From positions 301,457,908 through 301,521,907 of the forward strand of contig OY986435.1 of assembly GCA_963920525.1 (NCBI GenBank): a stretch of 64,000 nucleotides of DNA, given 5' to 3'. The translations under genes and the position numbers were made by a program. Numbering within the stretch: the first letter of the stretch is position 1; every line of letters starts with the position of its first letter. This DNA is from Dichetophora obliterata (taxonomy: Eukaryota > Arthropoda > Insecta > Diptera > Sciomyzidae). Below, one piece after another: positions 55,070 through 64,000 of the stretch. The notes under the pieces are model-generated. The model worked only from the letters and a program-made list of their open reading frames with translations, was not told where the DNA came from and did no database searches.

Positions 55070-55264
55070 TCGGTGACCGAAACTATCAAAACGAAGTTGA
55101 CAACTCATACAAAATCTGCGAGAATGCGAGAATGCAATGAAAATGTGAGAATGCAATGAAAATGCGAGAATTGAAAGAAATAGCAAAATAGCTGAGTTTG
55201 ATAGTTATGGTCACTAAGAAAGAGAGCAAATTTAGCCCTTACACTACCTTGTCTAGACTACTAT
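55070..55264. mobile_element. Truncated MITE of the CAAAACGAAGTTGACA family
   Basis: Starts CGGTGACCGAAACTATCAAA and ends CACTACCTTGTCTAGACTA. The left terminal AAGGTAGTGTTAGGGC is missing. The internal GAATGCAATGAAAATG unit is repeated about twice, unlike the other copies. Confidence 0.7.
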
Positions 55265-56129
55265 GGCTACATCTGCTTGTTTCATCGAAGTTCTCGTTTT
55301 ACTTGTTTTTGTTTTACTCTGGAATCGATTTACTCTGTATTCGTTTTATGCTATATATTAGTTTTAAGCTTATTTGTTTTACTCTTTTCAAAATGTATTT
55401 TCAAAACAATGTAATTCGATATGAGAGTAGAATAGAAAATTGCAATTTATTAACACGCAACTTTAATTCAAACTTTGCTCTCACTCAATTGATATGTGTG
55501 ATTAAAAACCAAAGGAAAAAAATCATTTTAATTTATTTTTTCATAACATAATTCCTGAAGTAATTGTATTTCGAATGCTACTCGTTTTATCCGATTTACT
55601 CCTTCGAGCAAAACAAATGGAGTTTTTTAAAAACTCGAGTGACAACAAACAAATACTTAGAATAAACGAATGTAGTCGAGTAATTATTTTTTATAAGAAC
55701 ATATTCTATTTTATTCGTTGTGTTGTGAACGAATGGAGTAAAGAGAGTACAAGTAAATCGGATAATTGGTTCCCCATACTGTTTCGAATGTATTCTTGCA
55801 GCTCTTTAGTCGACACTGCTTTAGACACAAGAAGGTTTTATATAAAATAGAGAAGGTCTGCTTTCAGGAAACGTTTTCAACTTTTAATTTTATTCAAAAA
55901 CAACCGAGTTATTCAATTGAATTCACACGCACCTTCTAAAAATGGGTTTTTTTATATACATACATATATCCAAATTTTAGGGTGAACCCAAAAACCAAGT
56001 GAGCCGTTATCTTATGTTCCACTAGGTCTACAGCCTCCACTGTACCTTATGCATCTATGTCTTGTGGGTGACTCAAATGAATTAACGATTCAATTGAGTC
56101 GCCCAAATGCAAACCCTGGCATAAGTGTT
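55265..56129. other. Downstream region of the microprotein gene
   Basis: Open frames here match nothing known. On the minus strand a possible AATAAA signal (complement of TTTATT at about 55886) lies some 240 bp after the microprotein stop. Confidence 0.4.
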
Positions 56130-56250
56130 TCAACTGTTCGCCTCACTTCGTTTTCGTTTATTATGCAATTCGATAAGAGCCAGCATTGCAATTCCAGTCA
56201 TTCCTAAAGAAATTGACAGGAATTGTTTCTGCTTTGTGTAACATGAAACT
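56130..56250 (-). CDS. 49-aa membrane microprotein, coding exon 2
   Basis: After TATAATTTGCAG the exon opens with A, which completes the codon left by exon 1, and reads to TGA at 56130-56132. It contains a hydrophobic segment FLSISLGMTGIAMLALIEL (residues 20-38), followed by the basic tail HNKRKRSEANS. One transmembrane helix flanked by positive charges on both sides suits a small mitochondrial or ER membrane protein. I do not recognise the family. Confidence 0.6.
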
Positions 56251-56333
56251 CTGCAAATTATAAAAGAAACAAATAAACGTAAACCACTTGTTAAAAATAC
56301 TTAATTTAACTTTATTTTATTAGTTTTACTTAC

Positions 56334-56362
56334 TTTTTCGTATTTAATTGACTTTTTGCCAT
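56334..56362 (-). CDS. 49-aa membrane microprotein, coding exon 1
   Basis: The ATG at 56362 encodes MAKSQLNTK and two bases of the next Lys, then the donor GTAAGT. Exons of 29 and 121 nt join to exactly 150 nt (49 codons plus stop) with standard GT/AG borders across an 83-bp intron. It lies on the same strand as the zinc-finger gene, 570 bp downstream of that gene's stop. The exon is too short to be found by length alone; the support is phase, splice sites and the hydropathy of the product. No transcript evidence is available. Confidence 0.58.
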
Positions 56363-56931
56363 TTTGCGTTCTCTACTTTCTTTGTGTCAATATATAATTG
56401 ATATTCAATATAGATAGAAGCCAGGTTTCGTTTAAAATCAAAAAATTATTTTTACAGCTATAAAACGAGCGAGATTGCCTTGAGGTTGTTATTTGTTTAA
56501 ATTGGCAATAAATTTGGCCATATTCTCATATTAATTCCATATTTGTATATATTGAAAATTGCTACTTTCCCAAGTTGGAAGTTTTATTTATTTTCTATAG
56601 TTTTCTATTGTGCGAGCGCTTTGGCATAGAAAATATTCGATTTGGTATTTTACAGTGGTACATCGGATTTTTTAGATTGGTAACTGAGCCCAGCTTTTTG
56701 AATCAGCTTAGAGGAAAACACAATATTTCTTATTTGTTGTAAAGGCACTTTACGTTTGTTTAATTTATTTATAAAGTTTATTTAAAAAATATTTCCACAC
56801 ATTGCATTTTATTTTTTTTTTTAATATAATTGTAAATATAGTACTCGTGCAAACTCTGTAAAATTGTGTTTTATAAACTTAACAACTAATATTAAGACAA
56901 AACTACGAACCGATCGTTACTATTATGATTG
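56363..56931 (-). other. Spacer between the zinc-finger and microprotein genes
   Basis: Holds the zinc-finger 3' UTR, with AATAAA signals in the complement at about 56765-56790, and presumably the microprotein promoter. Nothing else was recognised. Confidence 0.45.
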
Positions 56932-57204
56932 CTAATGGTCATTAACATTTTGCTGCTCCTCACCGTTGTTGACACTACCACTTTCACCGTCATCATCATC
57001 ATCTTCATCATTGCCTAAAACATACTCAATTACCTCGTCGATTGGGTAATTATTAAGTAGTTCTTTGATGGAATCGTTTTGTATAACAACGGTAAATAAA
57101 AGCTTAACATACTCTCGCATACGCGTTGTAAAGTCAATGTTTTTGTACTCTTCAGAATCTTGCGACAGATTGTGGCCACAATTTTCGATAACTCTACAAA
57201 GCAC
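56932..57204 (-). CDS. C2H2 zinc-finger protein, last coding exon
   Basis: After TTGTTCAATTGCAG the exon continues in phase 0 from SVEN in the previous exon. It reads VLCRVIENCGHNLSQDSEEY, TRMREYVKLLFTVVIQNDSI and IDEVIEYVLGNDEDDDDDGE, and ends at TAG after an acidic tail. This is a compact helical-looking domain, not a zinc finger, and probably a protein-interaction module. The intron before it is 3.5 kb and holds a mariner relic and MITEs. Confidence 0.85.
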   Translation of the reverse strand: MLCRVIENCGHNLSQDSEEYKNIDFTTRMREYVKLLFTVVIQNDSIKELLNNYPIDEVIEYVLGNDEDDDDDGESGSVNNGEEQQNVNDH

Positions 57205-58256
57205 CTGCAATTGAACAAAGAGATAAAAATTTTGATTAAAAAGTCTTTTTTCTTTTCGAGAAAAACCGAATTGGGCATAGTTTATTTCTTAATGCTTTAA
57301 TTGAAACACATCTCCCATTATTAAGCATTCATTTTCTTTGGTAAACTTTTGAACAATAATTTTCGTAATCGGGTAAAGGAGGTTTAAAGGGAGGTTTTAG
57401 GCAAAAGCGGTTAAAATTAAGGCATATTTTAGAAGATGTTTTCTACAAAATTATATTAATATACATAGAAAAAATTGTATTTGCATGTTAATTTTATGTT
57501 AATCATCACGAGTAAAATTTTTTTAACATATGGGCATTCCCAAACTGGCGTTACGGACGAAGAAATATTAAAAAAAAAATAAAAATGTCTAATTTTTAAA
57601 AAGACTTTTTTATATTTGCTTAGTAATTAAGTAGCACTATGTCAAGTAAAAACAATGACAACAATTGACATTAAGGATTTTATGATATAAGCAAAAATAT
57701 GTGCTGGCGTTACGTTACAAAAAACGGAAGTGATTTTTGACTTGGATTACAAAATTTGCAAAACTCTCTGAATTGGGCAAGACTTTTTGTAAACAAATTT
57801 TTTAGAAGTATTTGAAAATATATAAGTTTACTTTCCAAGTGATCAAATTTAAAAATCTGGTCTGGTTGTTTTTTTATTAGGCTTTTTGATCTGGCGTTAC
57901 GTTGCTTAAATTGCAACTGTAGATTAAGTAGTTAGGTAGTTAAGTAATTGAGTAATTAAAAAACAAATTTAATATATTGATCTTTCCTTGCCTCAACTAT
58001 TTTTTATTATCTCTTGCCAATGCTTCCATTTTTACTAAAACAAAAAGCTTACGAAACATTTACGAAAAAGAAAAACTAAATTTGTTCACAGTGCAGATGA
58101 TTTGATTTTCAGGGAAAATGAATTTATGAATAAATTGCTTATATTAATAAAATTAAAATGTTTCTCTTAGATAATATCAACATATATTAAGTTTTTAATA
58201 AGTTTTAATTTTTTGGTCACGGTAGACTTTTCTGTGGAAATACCCATATATTTTTA
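57205..58256. other. Zinc-finger gene last intron, distal part
   Basis: AT-rich, no gene. The 11-mer CTGGCGTTACG occurs three times (57545, 57704, 57891) in the same orientation. Confidence 0.55.
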
Positions 58257-59520
58257 TACGAGGGTTGACTTTTAAGTCTTGAGATAGACAAATAAGAACA
58301 AATACAGTCAAATCTGGATATAACAAACCCCCGAAATAGTGAACGCTAGAAATAGTGAACTTTTTTTACACGGACTACTCTAAGTAGTCAACAACCGATA
58401 GCGAACAAACAGTAAACAAAATAGTAACTAACATTCAAAAGAATAAGAGCAAAACAGTAAACAAAAAATTTTTAAATTAATTTTTTTAAAAATACAATCT
58501 CGAAAATGCGAAAAAACGTGAAAAATTTGTTCACTATATCCAGATTCACCTGTATTTACAATCGGAAATGGCTTTATTGTTTTTAAAAATATTCTCCATG
58601 AAGATCGATACACTTTTGCAAACACCTTAACCAATTTTCGAAGCACTTTTTCCACTCCGATTGAGGTAGCTCCAAAATATGTGATTTGAACGCATCAACC
58701 GCAGATCAATTTATTTTTGATCTGCGGGAATAAGATGGAATCAATTCGATGTTTTCAATGCGTTTTTGTTTGAGCTGATGTGTGAGAGCTTTCATTGTCG
58801 TGGTGGAGAATGATTCGTCTTCTGCGATTGGTTTCCCTGATTTTTGCGAACACTTTTGGCAAACAAATAGTGGTGTACTTTTCATAATTGACCGTTCTAC
58901 GGTTCTTTAATGAAACTGTGGTGACATGTCGTTATTCCAAAACAGGCTACCATTTGCTTTGAAGTGCTTCGTGCGCGAACAACTTTTTTTGCATTTGGCT
59001 AGTCTTAAAAGACCCATACAGTCGATTGTTGCTTGATTTTGGGTTCATATGCATAAATCCATGAATCTTCATCTGTTACGATGTCATAGACATGTTTTGA
59101 AGCACCGCGAATGTATTTTTATCATTTATTTCGACCATTCGACGCGAGCCTTTTTTTGAGCGATTGTCAAATTATCCAACGCTTTTTTTTAAATCTTTAA
59201 GACGGCCAAATATTTGTGCAATATTAAATGTATACTGGTCCCACTAATCCCCAAAGTTGCTTCTATCTCACGGTAGGTCACATGACGAACTTGCAATATC
59301 AGTTCACGCACAGCATCGATGTTTTGTGGCACAACAGCTGATTTTGGACAACTTTCACGAAATTGAAAGTCTGTAGCGAAGTGCGACCACGATTGAATTC
59401 GGAAAACCAGCAAAACAAAAGTCGAAGCGAGTTTATCGGAACACTGCTGTTGGTTTAATCCACATCGAAAAGTCGTAGAAAATCATCGCATGAAAATGTT
59501 CACGATTTAATTCCATTTTT
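58257..59520 (-). pseudogene. Decayed mariner-like element and transposase
   Basis: A mariner-type end ACGAGGGTTGACTTTTAAGT lies at 58258. Minus-strand pieces in several frames include FRESCPKSAVVPQNIDAVRE and REIEATLGISGTSIHLIL (helix-turn-helix), NRRRRIILHHDNESSHIS (second catalytic Asp) and LPQSEWKKCFENW plus CIDLHGEYF (C-terminus). Many stops and frameshifts are present. It belongs to the mariner-like group often labelled SETMAR-like in arthropods. It lies in the zinc-finger gene's last intron and is itself interrupted by a short MITE. Confidence 0.8.
58305..58552. mobile_element. Pogo/Tigger-like MITE
   Basis: The ends CAGTCAAATCTGGATATA and CAGGTGAATCTGGATATA (complement) are flanked by TA on each side. 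It is 248 bp and non-coding. The end sequence resembles those of pogo-type elements. Confidence 0.75.
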
Positions 59521-59681
59521 TTACCAAGATGAATGTGCCAAAGATCTGTAAGGAACTTGAATATATTTTGTCGGTTGCTGGGAAATTTTTGGATGACGGA
59601 GAAGCTCTCTCAATTTTCAATTTTTTTCTTTTACCCGCGAAAACAACAATAAATTTGTTCGTGTCCGCTAAGTGTGATATG

Positions 59682-59837
59682 CCCATATTACACAATGTCC
59701 GTTTGCTCGGCGTACAAATAATTTTGTTGTTGCTTCCAATGCGAAACTGTCAACAAATTTTGAGATGAAAACAACAACCATATTGTACGCCCATGTGCAC
59801 ACCGAGCAAACGGACATCGTGTAATGTGAGCAACATG
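59682..59837. mobile_element. MITE with CATTACACGATGTCCGTTTGC ends
   Basis: ATTACACAATGTCCGTTTGC at the left and its near-exact complement at the right, extending into CTCGG, form arms of about 30 bp. A GCGTACAA element repeats inside. Non-coding. Confidence 0.75.
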
Positions 59838-60675
59838 CTCCTAAACAAATGGCACTTATATGACAAAACGTTTTGAGTACGTTCACCACTTAAAATGTTA
59901 AACTTTACGATCACAATGGCAAATTTGATATATTTACATTAGTGTTGCCATATCTCAAGACTTAATAGCTTAATAAACGGTAAAAATCGGGTCACATCAT
60001 AGCTCGGCTCCAGATCGTCTGAAAACGAAAAACAAAAACGCATTCGAAAACAGACCCTTGAAAGCACATCTTTTACCAAATTTAAATAAAAATATGGGAA
60101 ATTAAGAAAATTATGAAGCGTAGAAAAAGTAAAATTTACGTTATTTTTTAACATATAAAGTTGCGTGTAAAAACTAGACAAATTTTCCAAAGGCACTTAT
60201 TTTGATAAAAAATGTGTAGAATTACATTACAAGCAAGTTAAAAAATTAATAAAATCGGATGATTAGTTTGTTTGCAAAGTGTGGCCCGTTTTAAAAAAGT
60301 ATGTTTCGATAAAAACGCGTTTAAAGCTACTGCGCTTTGTTAAAGCTAATCTGGCATACTGTAAAATCTGTATCATAGGCGGGATTGACTTAAAATTTTT
60401 AAATATTCTTGAATAGTTGTACAACAATAATCAATTAAAAAAAATCAATTTTTAAAAAATTGTTTGCCTAAAACATGTCTTTAGAAATTCTGGGAGATGT
60501 TAATATGTTAATGTTATAGAACTTAAAATGCCAAATACAACCAATAATGGAACAATTTTGTTTATGAAAGAATAATACTTTTTGGTATCTAAATCTCCAA
60601 CGTTTTTATGATTGGGCTGATGATGTGTATGGTTTAAAAAAGAATTTCAATTATAACCAAATCAGTGTTGCTTAC
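59838..60675. other. Zinc-finger gene last intron, proximal part
   Basis: No gene or repeat family is recognised; it starts (minus strand) with the donor GTAAGC at 60675. Confidence 0.5.
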
Positions 60676-61337
60676 ATTTTCAACAGAATTTTCAGGCCAG
60701 CCAAACTTCTTGAGCGTTTTCTTATCCACCAGCATATCCAGCAATTTACTGACATTCTCGTTAAGTTTTTCATCCTCTTCATTTATAACATTGGGCTTAA
60801 TGACTTCATCCTCAATTTCATCCTCATCGGCAATAGCAGCAGCTAGGCTTTCGGCAAGCGATTTTCGTTGATTCATTTTTTCGTCTTTTGTTTGTGCAAC
60901 GGTGGGAGGCGATTGTCTGATTGTTTTCGTTTCTATAAGGCCATCCGAATTTAATGGAATGATAGTGAATGCATCATTGTGAAGAAAGATTTGCTGAGTT
61001 GCATTTGATGTTGAGGGTAATTCGTCGACAATAAATTCCTGAACAACTACGACGTTGTTTAGTTCACCATTACTTTGGTTGCGTTTTGGTGATATAAATT
61101 TAATGTTATCCGACATGTACTGATCCTCTGCTGTAGTAACCTGTTCAAGTTTAACAAGACTATTCTTCGGTGATGGCATTAAAGATTCGTCATTTGAAGC
61201 TGGCTTTTCGTTCATGAAATCTTCAGGATCAACCTCATGCACCTTTAATATATGGAATTCCAAGTTTTGTACAGTATCAAAATTTTTTTCACAAATTGCG
61301 CAATCGGTACGTTTGTTTCTGGTTTTCTTCTCAAGAG
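60676..61337 (-). CDS. C2H2 zinc-finger protein, penultimate exon
   Basis: Begins after TTGTTTTATAG and completes a split Thr codon. It encodes the last finger CAICEKNFDTVQNLEFHILK and its histidine pair, then a 170-residue low-complexity acidic region (VVVVQEFIVDELPSTSN; AAIADEDEIEDEV), and ends LLDMLVDKKTLKKFGWPENS, the start of the C-terminal domain finished in the last exon. The donor is AAT|GTAAGC; reading past it gives only a short tail. Acidic regions of this kind are common in transcriptional regulators. Confidence 0.9.
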
Positions 61338-61426
61338 CTATAAAACAAAGAGCAGATATTAGAATGTTAAGACGAGCAATCAATGAATATCTACAGAGTA
61401 ATATCTAATAGAGTCCGATTACTTAC

Positions 61427-61560
61427 TGCAATGTGTTTTTGTTTTCAAATGTCTTAACAGAGTATGATGTTGAGCGAAGAACATATTGCATATTTTGCAA
61501 TGATATTCTTTATTAACCGGATGTATTCTTAATGTATGAGCCTTCGAATGTCGCAACAAC
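61427..61560 (-). CDS. C2H2 zinc-finger protein, exon with finger 10
   Basis: Begins after TTATTTAG, completing a Gln codon, with LLRHSKAHTLRIHP, then finger CKICNMFFAQHHTLLRHLKT and its closing His. It ends TGC A|GTAAGT. Confidence 0.88.
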
Positions 61561-61624
61561 CTAAATAACAAAAAATTGCTACTTGAAAATTTCCAATAAA
61601 AAATAATTTATGTGTGCTCCTTAC

Positions 61625-61815
61625 TGTTTTTCAGTTTTAAATGCTTCGGAGCACATGTTACATTTGAATGGACGCAAATGTGTCCTAGCATGACTCTTTA
61701 GCTGAGTAGCTTGTATAAAGCTCTTCTTGCATGTGGTACAGACGTGAGGACGCTCACCAGTATGACGCTTCATATGGCGATTGAGCACCTCCTTAACAGC
61801 AAAGGATTGCAAGCA
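61625..61815 (-). CDS. C2H2 zinc-finger protein, exon with fingers 7-9
   Basis: Begins TGC TTG CAA, completing the CSVC knuckle of finger 7 across the junction in phase 0 (NRHMKRHTGERPHVC linker). Finger 8 is CTTCKKSFIQATQLKSHART and finger 9 starts CNMCSEAFKTEK. The donor is CA|GTAAGG. Confidence 0.9.
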
Positions 61816-61859
61816 CTAGTTTAACGGTGAAATTAGTATGAATGGTTAAACGGATTTTA

Positions 61860-62039
<180 letters not shown>

Positions 62040-62084
62040 TTAGATGCATTCTTTGATAACTATGTCTGTGACTTCAATACTAAC

Positions 62085-62512
62085 TTCAAAGTCGATAGAC
62101 TATAAAAGCAGTTCTTGCATACCGAGCACATGTATTCTAGCTTTTTCGTCGAGTTTTCGCCCAAATGTTGCTTTAGATGTGCACGCAAATTATCCAAACG
62201 GAAGAATACTTTATCGCAAACCTTACAATGCATTGCATCACTTTGGTCAGCACTACAAGAGGAGTATTTTTGATGTCGTTTCAAGTGATATGAACGTGTA
62301 AATTCCTTGCCGCATATCTTACAAGCGTATGGTTTTCCACGATTTTGATGTTGTTCAATGTGCAGATGTAGTAAATTTTCACTCCGTAGTTTAGCATTGC
62401 AGATTGTGCAAGGAAAGTCATTGAATTCAGAGTGTGTGATGAAGATATGACGTTCATAGCTCGATTGGGTTTTAAATGATTTGGGACAATCAGGACAGCT
62501 GATGTGACCAAG
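62085..62512 (-). CDS. C2H2 zinc-finger protein, 5'-most exon seen
   Basis: Part of a gene read on the minus strand through six exons (62512-62085, 62022-61890, 61815-61625, 61560-61427, 61337-60676, 57204-56932). Here are fingers 1-5: CPDCPKSFKTQSSYERHIF, CTICNAKLRSENLLHLHIEQ, CKICGKEFTRSYHLKRHQK (C2HC form), CKVCDKVFFRLDNLRAHLKQ and the start of CSVCKNCFYSLSTL. The acceptor is CTCACTAG at 62513 and the donor AA|GTTAGT. The protein is probably a nuclear DNA-binding regulator. The start codon and any N-terminal ZAD domain are not in the window. A gene name cannot be given. Confidence 0.9.
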
Positions 62513-62856
62513 CTAGTGAGAAAAGAAACCAAAAAGTTTGCAATTAAATAAGAACACATTTTATTTATAAATTCAATTTAAATAAAGCAAAATAGATCAA
62601 TTGTACCATCAACTAATCATACTATATCCATCATACCATACCATCATTTTATGATCATCATATTTACCAAAAAATTACAACAAACACATAGAAATATTAA
62701 AAAAACTGGGTAACTATTATTATTTTGCCAGAATAGGGCTGTTAATTATAAACCCGAAAATGTATACATATTAACTTCATTTAAAAAACTAAAATTCTTA
62801 AATACTATGTGTATACAGTTGCTTAACAAACTCGTAAACTGGCTATATAAATTGGT
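62513..62856. other. Zinc-finger gene intron or upstream sequence
   Basis: AT-rich; includes CATACCATACCATC-type short repeats near 62620-62645. No exon is recognised. Confidence 0.5.
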
Positions 62857-63768
62857 GGTGCCCGGACATAACCCCCAGAGACATAACCCCCATTTTTTGG
62901 GGGGTTAAGTCCGTCCCATACCGTGGACATAACCCCCAATTTGACTGGGGGCTATGTCCGACGTAGTTGGCGGACATAATCCCCAAAAAAAAATACGGAC
63001 ATAAGCCCCACAATTTTGGGGGTTAAGTCCGCGCTGCAAAACGGACATAACCCCCAAAATTTGTTTTTTCTAATATTTCACAAAATATGAGTTTATTCAT
63101 AATTGAACAATTTACCGTTATAATACAATTACCGAACAATAATTTTAACAGTTTTCAAATGCAGATTCCTATGAAAAATTTTTCATAAAAAATCGCACGA
63201 TTAAATTATTGTTCGGTAATTGTATTATACCGGTAAAAATTTTTCTTTCTTTTTATTACCTAATTATTTGAAATTATAACGTATAAATATATTGCATTAT
63301 TATTGAAGTTTGCTTTACAAATAAAAAGAACACAATTCTTAAACCATGCAAACATGGAAAAATTTGTCGGGCATGTTTTGATGAAATTAATAAAAGAAAT
63401 CTTGAAAACGACACACTCACATTATGTCCATTTTGTAAACAAGTAGTTGGTCATGTGGAAGAGTTCTATATTTAACAAAATTAAATATAAATTTATTATC
63501 AATACTCAAGCTAATGAAATCTAGTTTTTGTTACATAAAAAACATCATTTTTTGTTGAAAAATAATAAAATTATTAACATTATTCTACCTTTTTACAACG
63601 TTTTATGCTAAAAATAAAATCGCTCATATCCCCCATTGGGGATTATGTCCGCCAACTACGTCGGACATAGCCCCCAGTCAAATTGGGGGTTATGTCCGCG
63701 GTATGGGACGGACTTAACCTCCAATAAAAAAATGGGGGTTATGTCTCTGGGGGTTATGTCACGGCACC
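62857..63768. mobile_element. Foldback/MULE-like element with GGACATAACCCCCA arrays
   Basis: The ends GGTGCC..GACATAACCCCC are inverted repeats of about 140 bp, flanked by an exact 9-bp duplication TAAATTGGT (62848-62856 and 63769-63777). Each terminal repeat contains several copies of GGACATAACCCCCA in both orientations, giving internal small hairpins. A further inverted pair (ATAATACAATTACCGAACAA) lies at about 63119-63147 and 63204-63234. A 9-bp duplication with long, repetitive ends is typical of Foldback/MULE-type elements. It carries a RING-like frame. Confidence 0.85.
63287..63475 (+). CDS. RING-finger-like reading frame inside the foldback element
   Basis: 63 codons are open from the last stop (63284) to TAA 63473-63475, without an early ATG. 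The frame reads CIIIEVCFTNKKNTILKPC, then KHGKICRACFDEI, a spacer, and LCPFCKQVVGHVEEFYI. The spacing C-x-H-x3-C-x2-C-x(n)-C-x2-C fits a C3HC4 RING finger of ubiquitin ligases; the first cysteine pair has C-x5-C instead of C-x2-C. It ends a few residues after the last cysteines, as in proteins with a C-terminal RING. It could be a captured cellular or viral RING exon or the tail of the element's own protein. Expression is unproven. Confidence 0.5.
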   Translation: MYCIIIEVCFTNKKNTILKPCKHGKICRACFDEINKRNLENDTLTLCPFCKQVVGHVEEFYI

Positions 63769-63777
63769 TAAATTGGT

Positions 63778-64000
63778 ATGATTGTTTTAGGTGTAGATTT
63801 TAATTGCGAATTTAGACATGAATGTTATCAGCACTTAAGGGTGGCTTTTTTAAAATTTTAAATATTGAATTTTTAAGGTTGTAACTGTAACTCATGTCGT
63901 GTAATTGTAACTCATTCATCATAAAACCAATTATTTTTTTTAATTTAAAAAAATTGTTAATCTTGTGCAAAATGGCGCTCAATGAGACCCTTTCAAAGAA
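63778..64000. other. Non-coding end of the window
   Basis: No feature is recognised; TAACTCAT-containing stretches near 63891-63916 are a short direct repeat. Confidence 0.4.

Noticed and set aside
55198..55850. Two plus-strand open frames (117 and 91 codons)
   Set aside because: The first starts inside a MITE copy and neither has a recognisable domain or splice context.
62872..63060. Repeated GGACATAACCCCCA units considered as a CRISPR-like array or telomeric repeat
   Set aside because: The units occur in both orientations with irregular spacing, are mirrored at the other end of a 912-bp element and are bounded by a 9-bp duplication, so they are terminal repeats of a transposon.

Overview
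The window is AT-rich eukaryotic DNA that reads as an insect genome, most likely a higher fly. The evidence is GT/AG-spliced genes of animal families, intact and decayed mariner, Tc1, hAT, R1-like and jockey-like elements, and many AT-rich inverted-repeat elements. The species cannot be fixed from the sequence. There is no bacterial, operon or CRISPR content.

Four spliced host genes can be reconstructed, all with consistent reading phase. (1) A LysM-domain protein of the LYSMD1/2 type lies on the + strand, with three coding exons between 11502 and 18925. (2) The intraflagellar-transport protein IFT54/TRAF3IP1 lies on the - strand, with five coding exons between 40609 and 34163. A near-consensus RFX X-box sits about 160 bp before its start codon. 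(3) A 49-residue two-exon membrane microprotein lies on the - strand, 56362 to 56130. (4) The 3' part of a C2H2 zinc-finger gene with at least eleven fingers and a distinct C-terminal domain lies on the - strand, 62512 to 56932. Its 5' end is outside the window or unrecognised.

Most of the rest is layered transposon sequence. LYSMD intron 1 holds an R1-like LINE relic split by a 300-bp MITE and by a decayed Ty3/gypsy-type LTR element with a GTGAT target duplication. A 3.6-kb hAT element (21501-25110) has a perfect 8-bp target duplication and one internal stop. A 5'-truncated jockey-like LINE (26785-28085) sits in a MITE with a 16-bp duplication. A second hAT-like transposase is uninterrupted (30338-32053). 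IFT54 intron 4 holds a Tc1-like element and nested MITEs. A LINE with a PHD-finger ORF1 covers about 42.4-47.1 kb, followed by nested hAT MITEs.

At 50.8-53.5 kb an inverted-repeat element carries a hAT MITE, which in turn carries a 1.29-kb mariner with a full-length 345-aa transposase. At the right end (62857-63768) a 912-bp element has long, motif-repetitive terminal repeats and an exact 9-bp target duplication. It carries a RING-finger-like reading frame, and I consider it the most unusual object in the window.

Splice sites and homologies were judged by eye from motifs and reading phase. No database search or transcript evidence was available.
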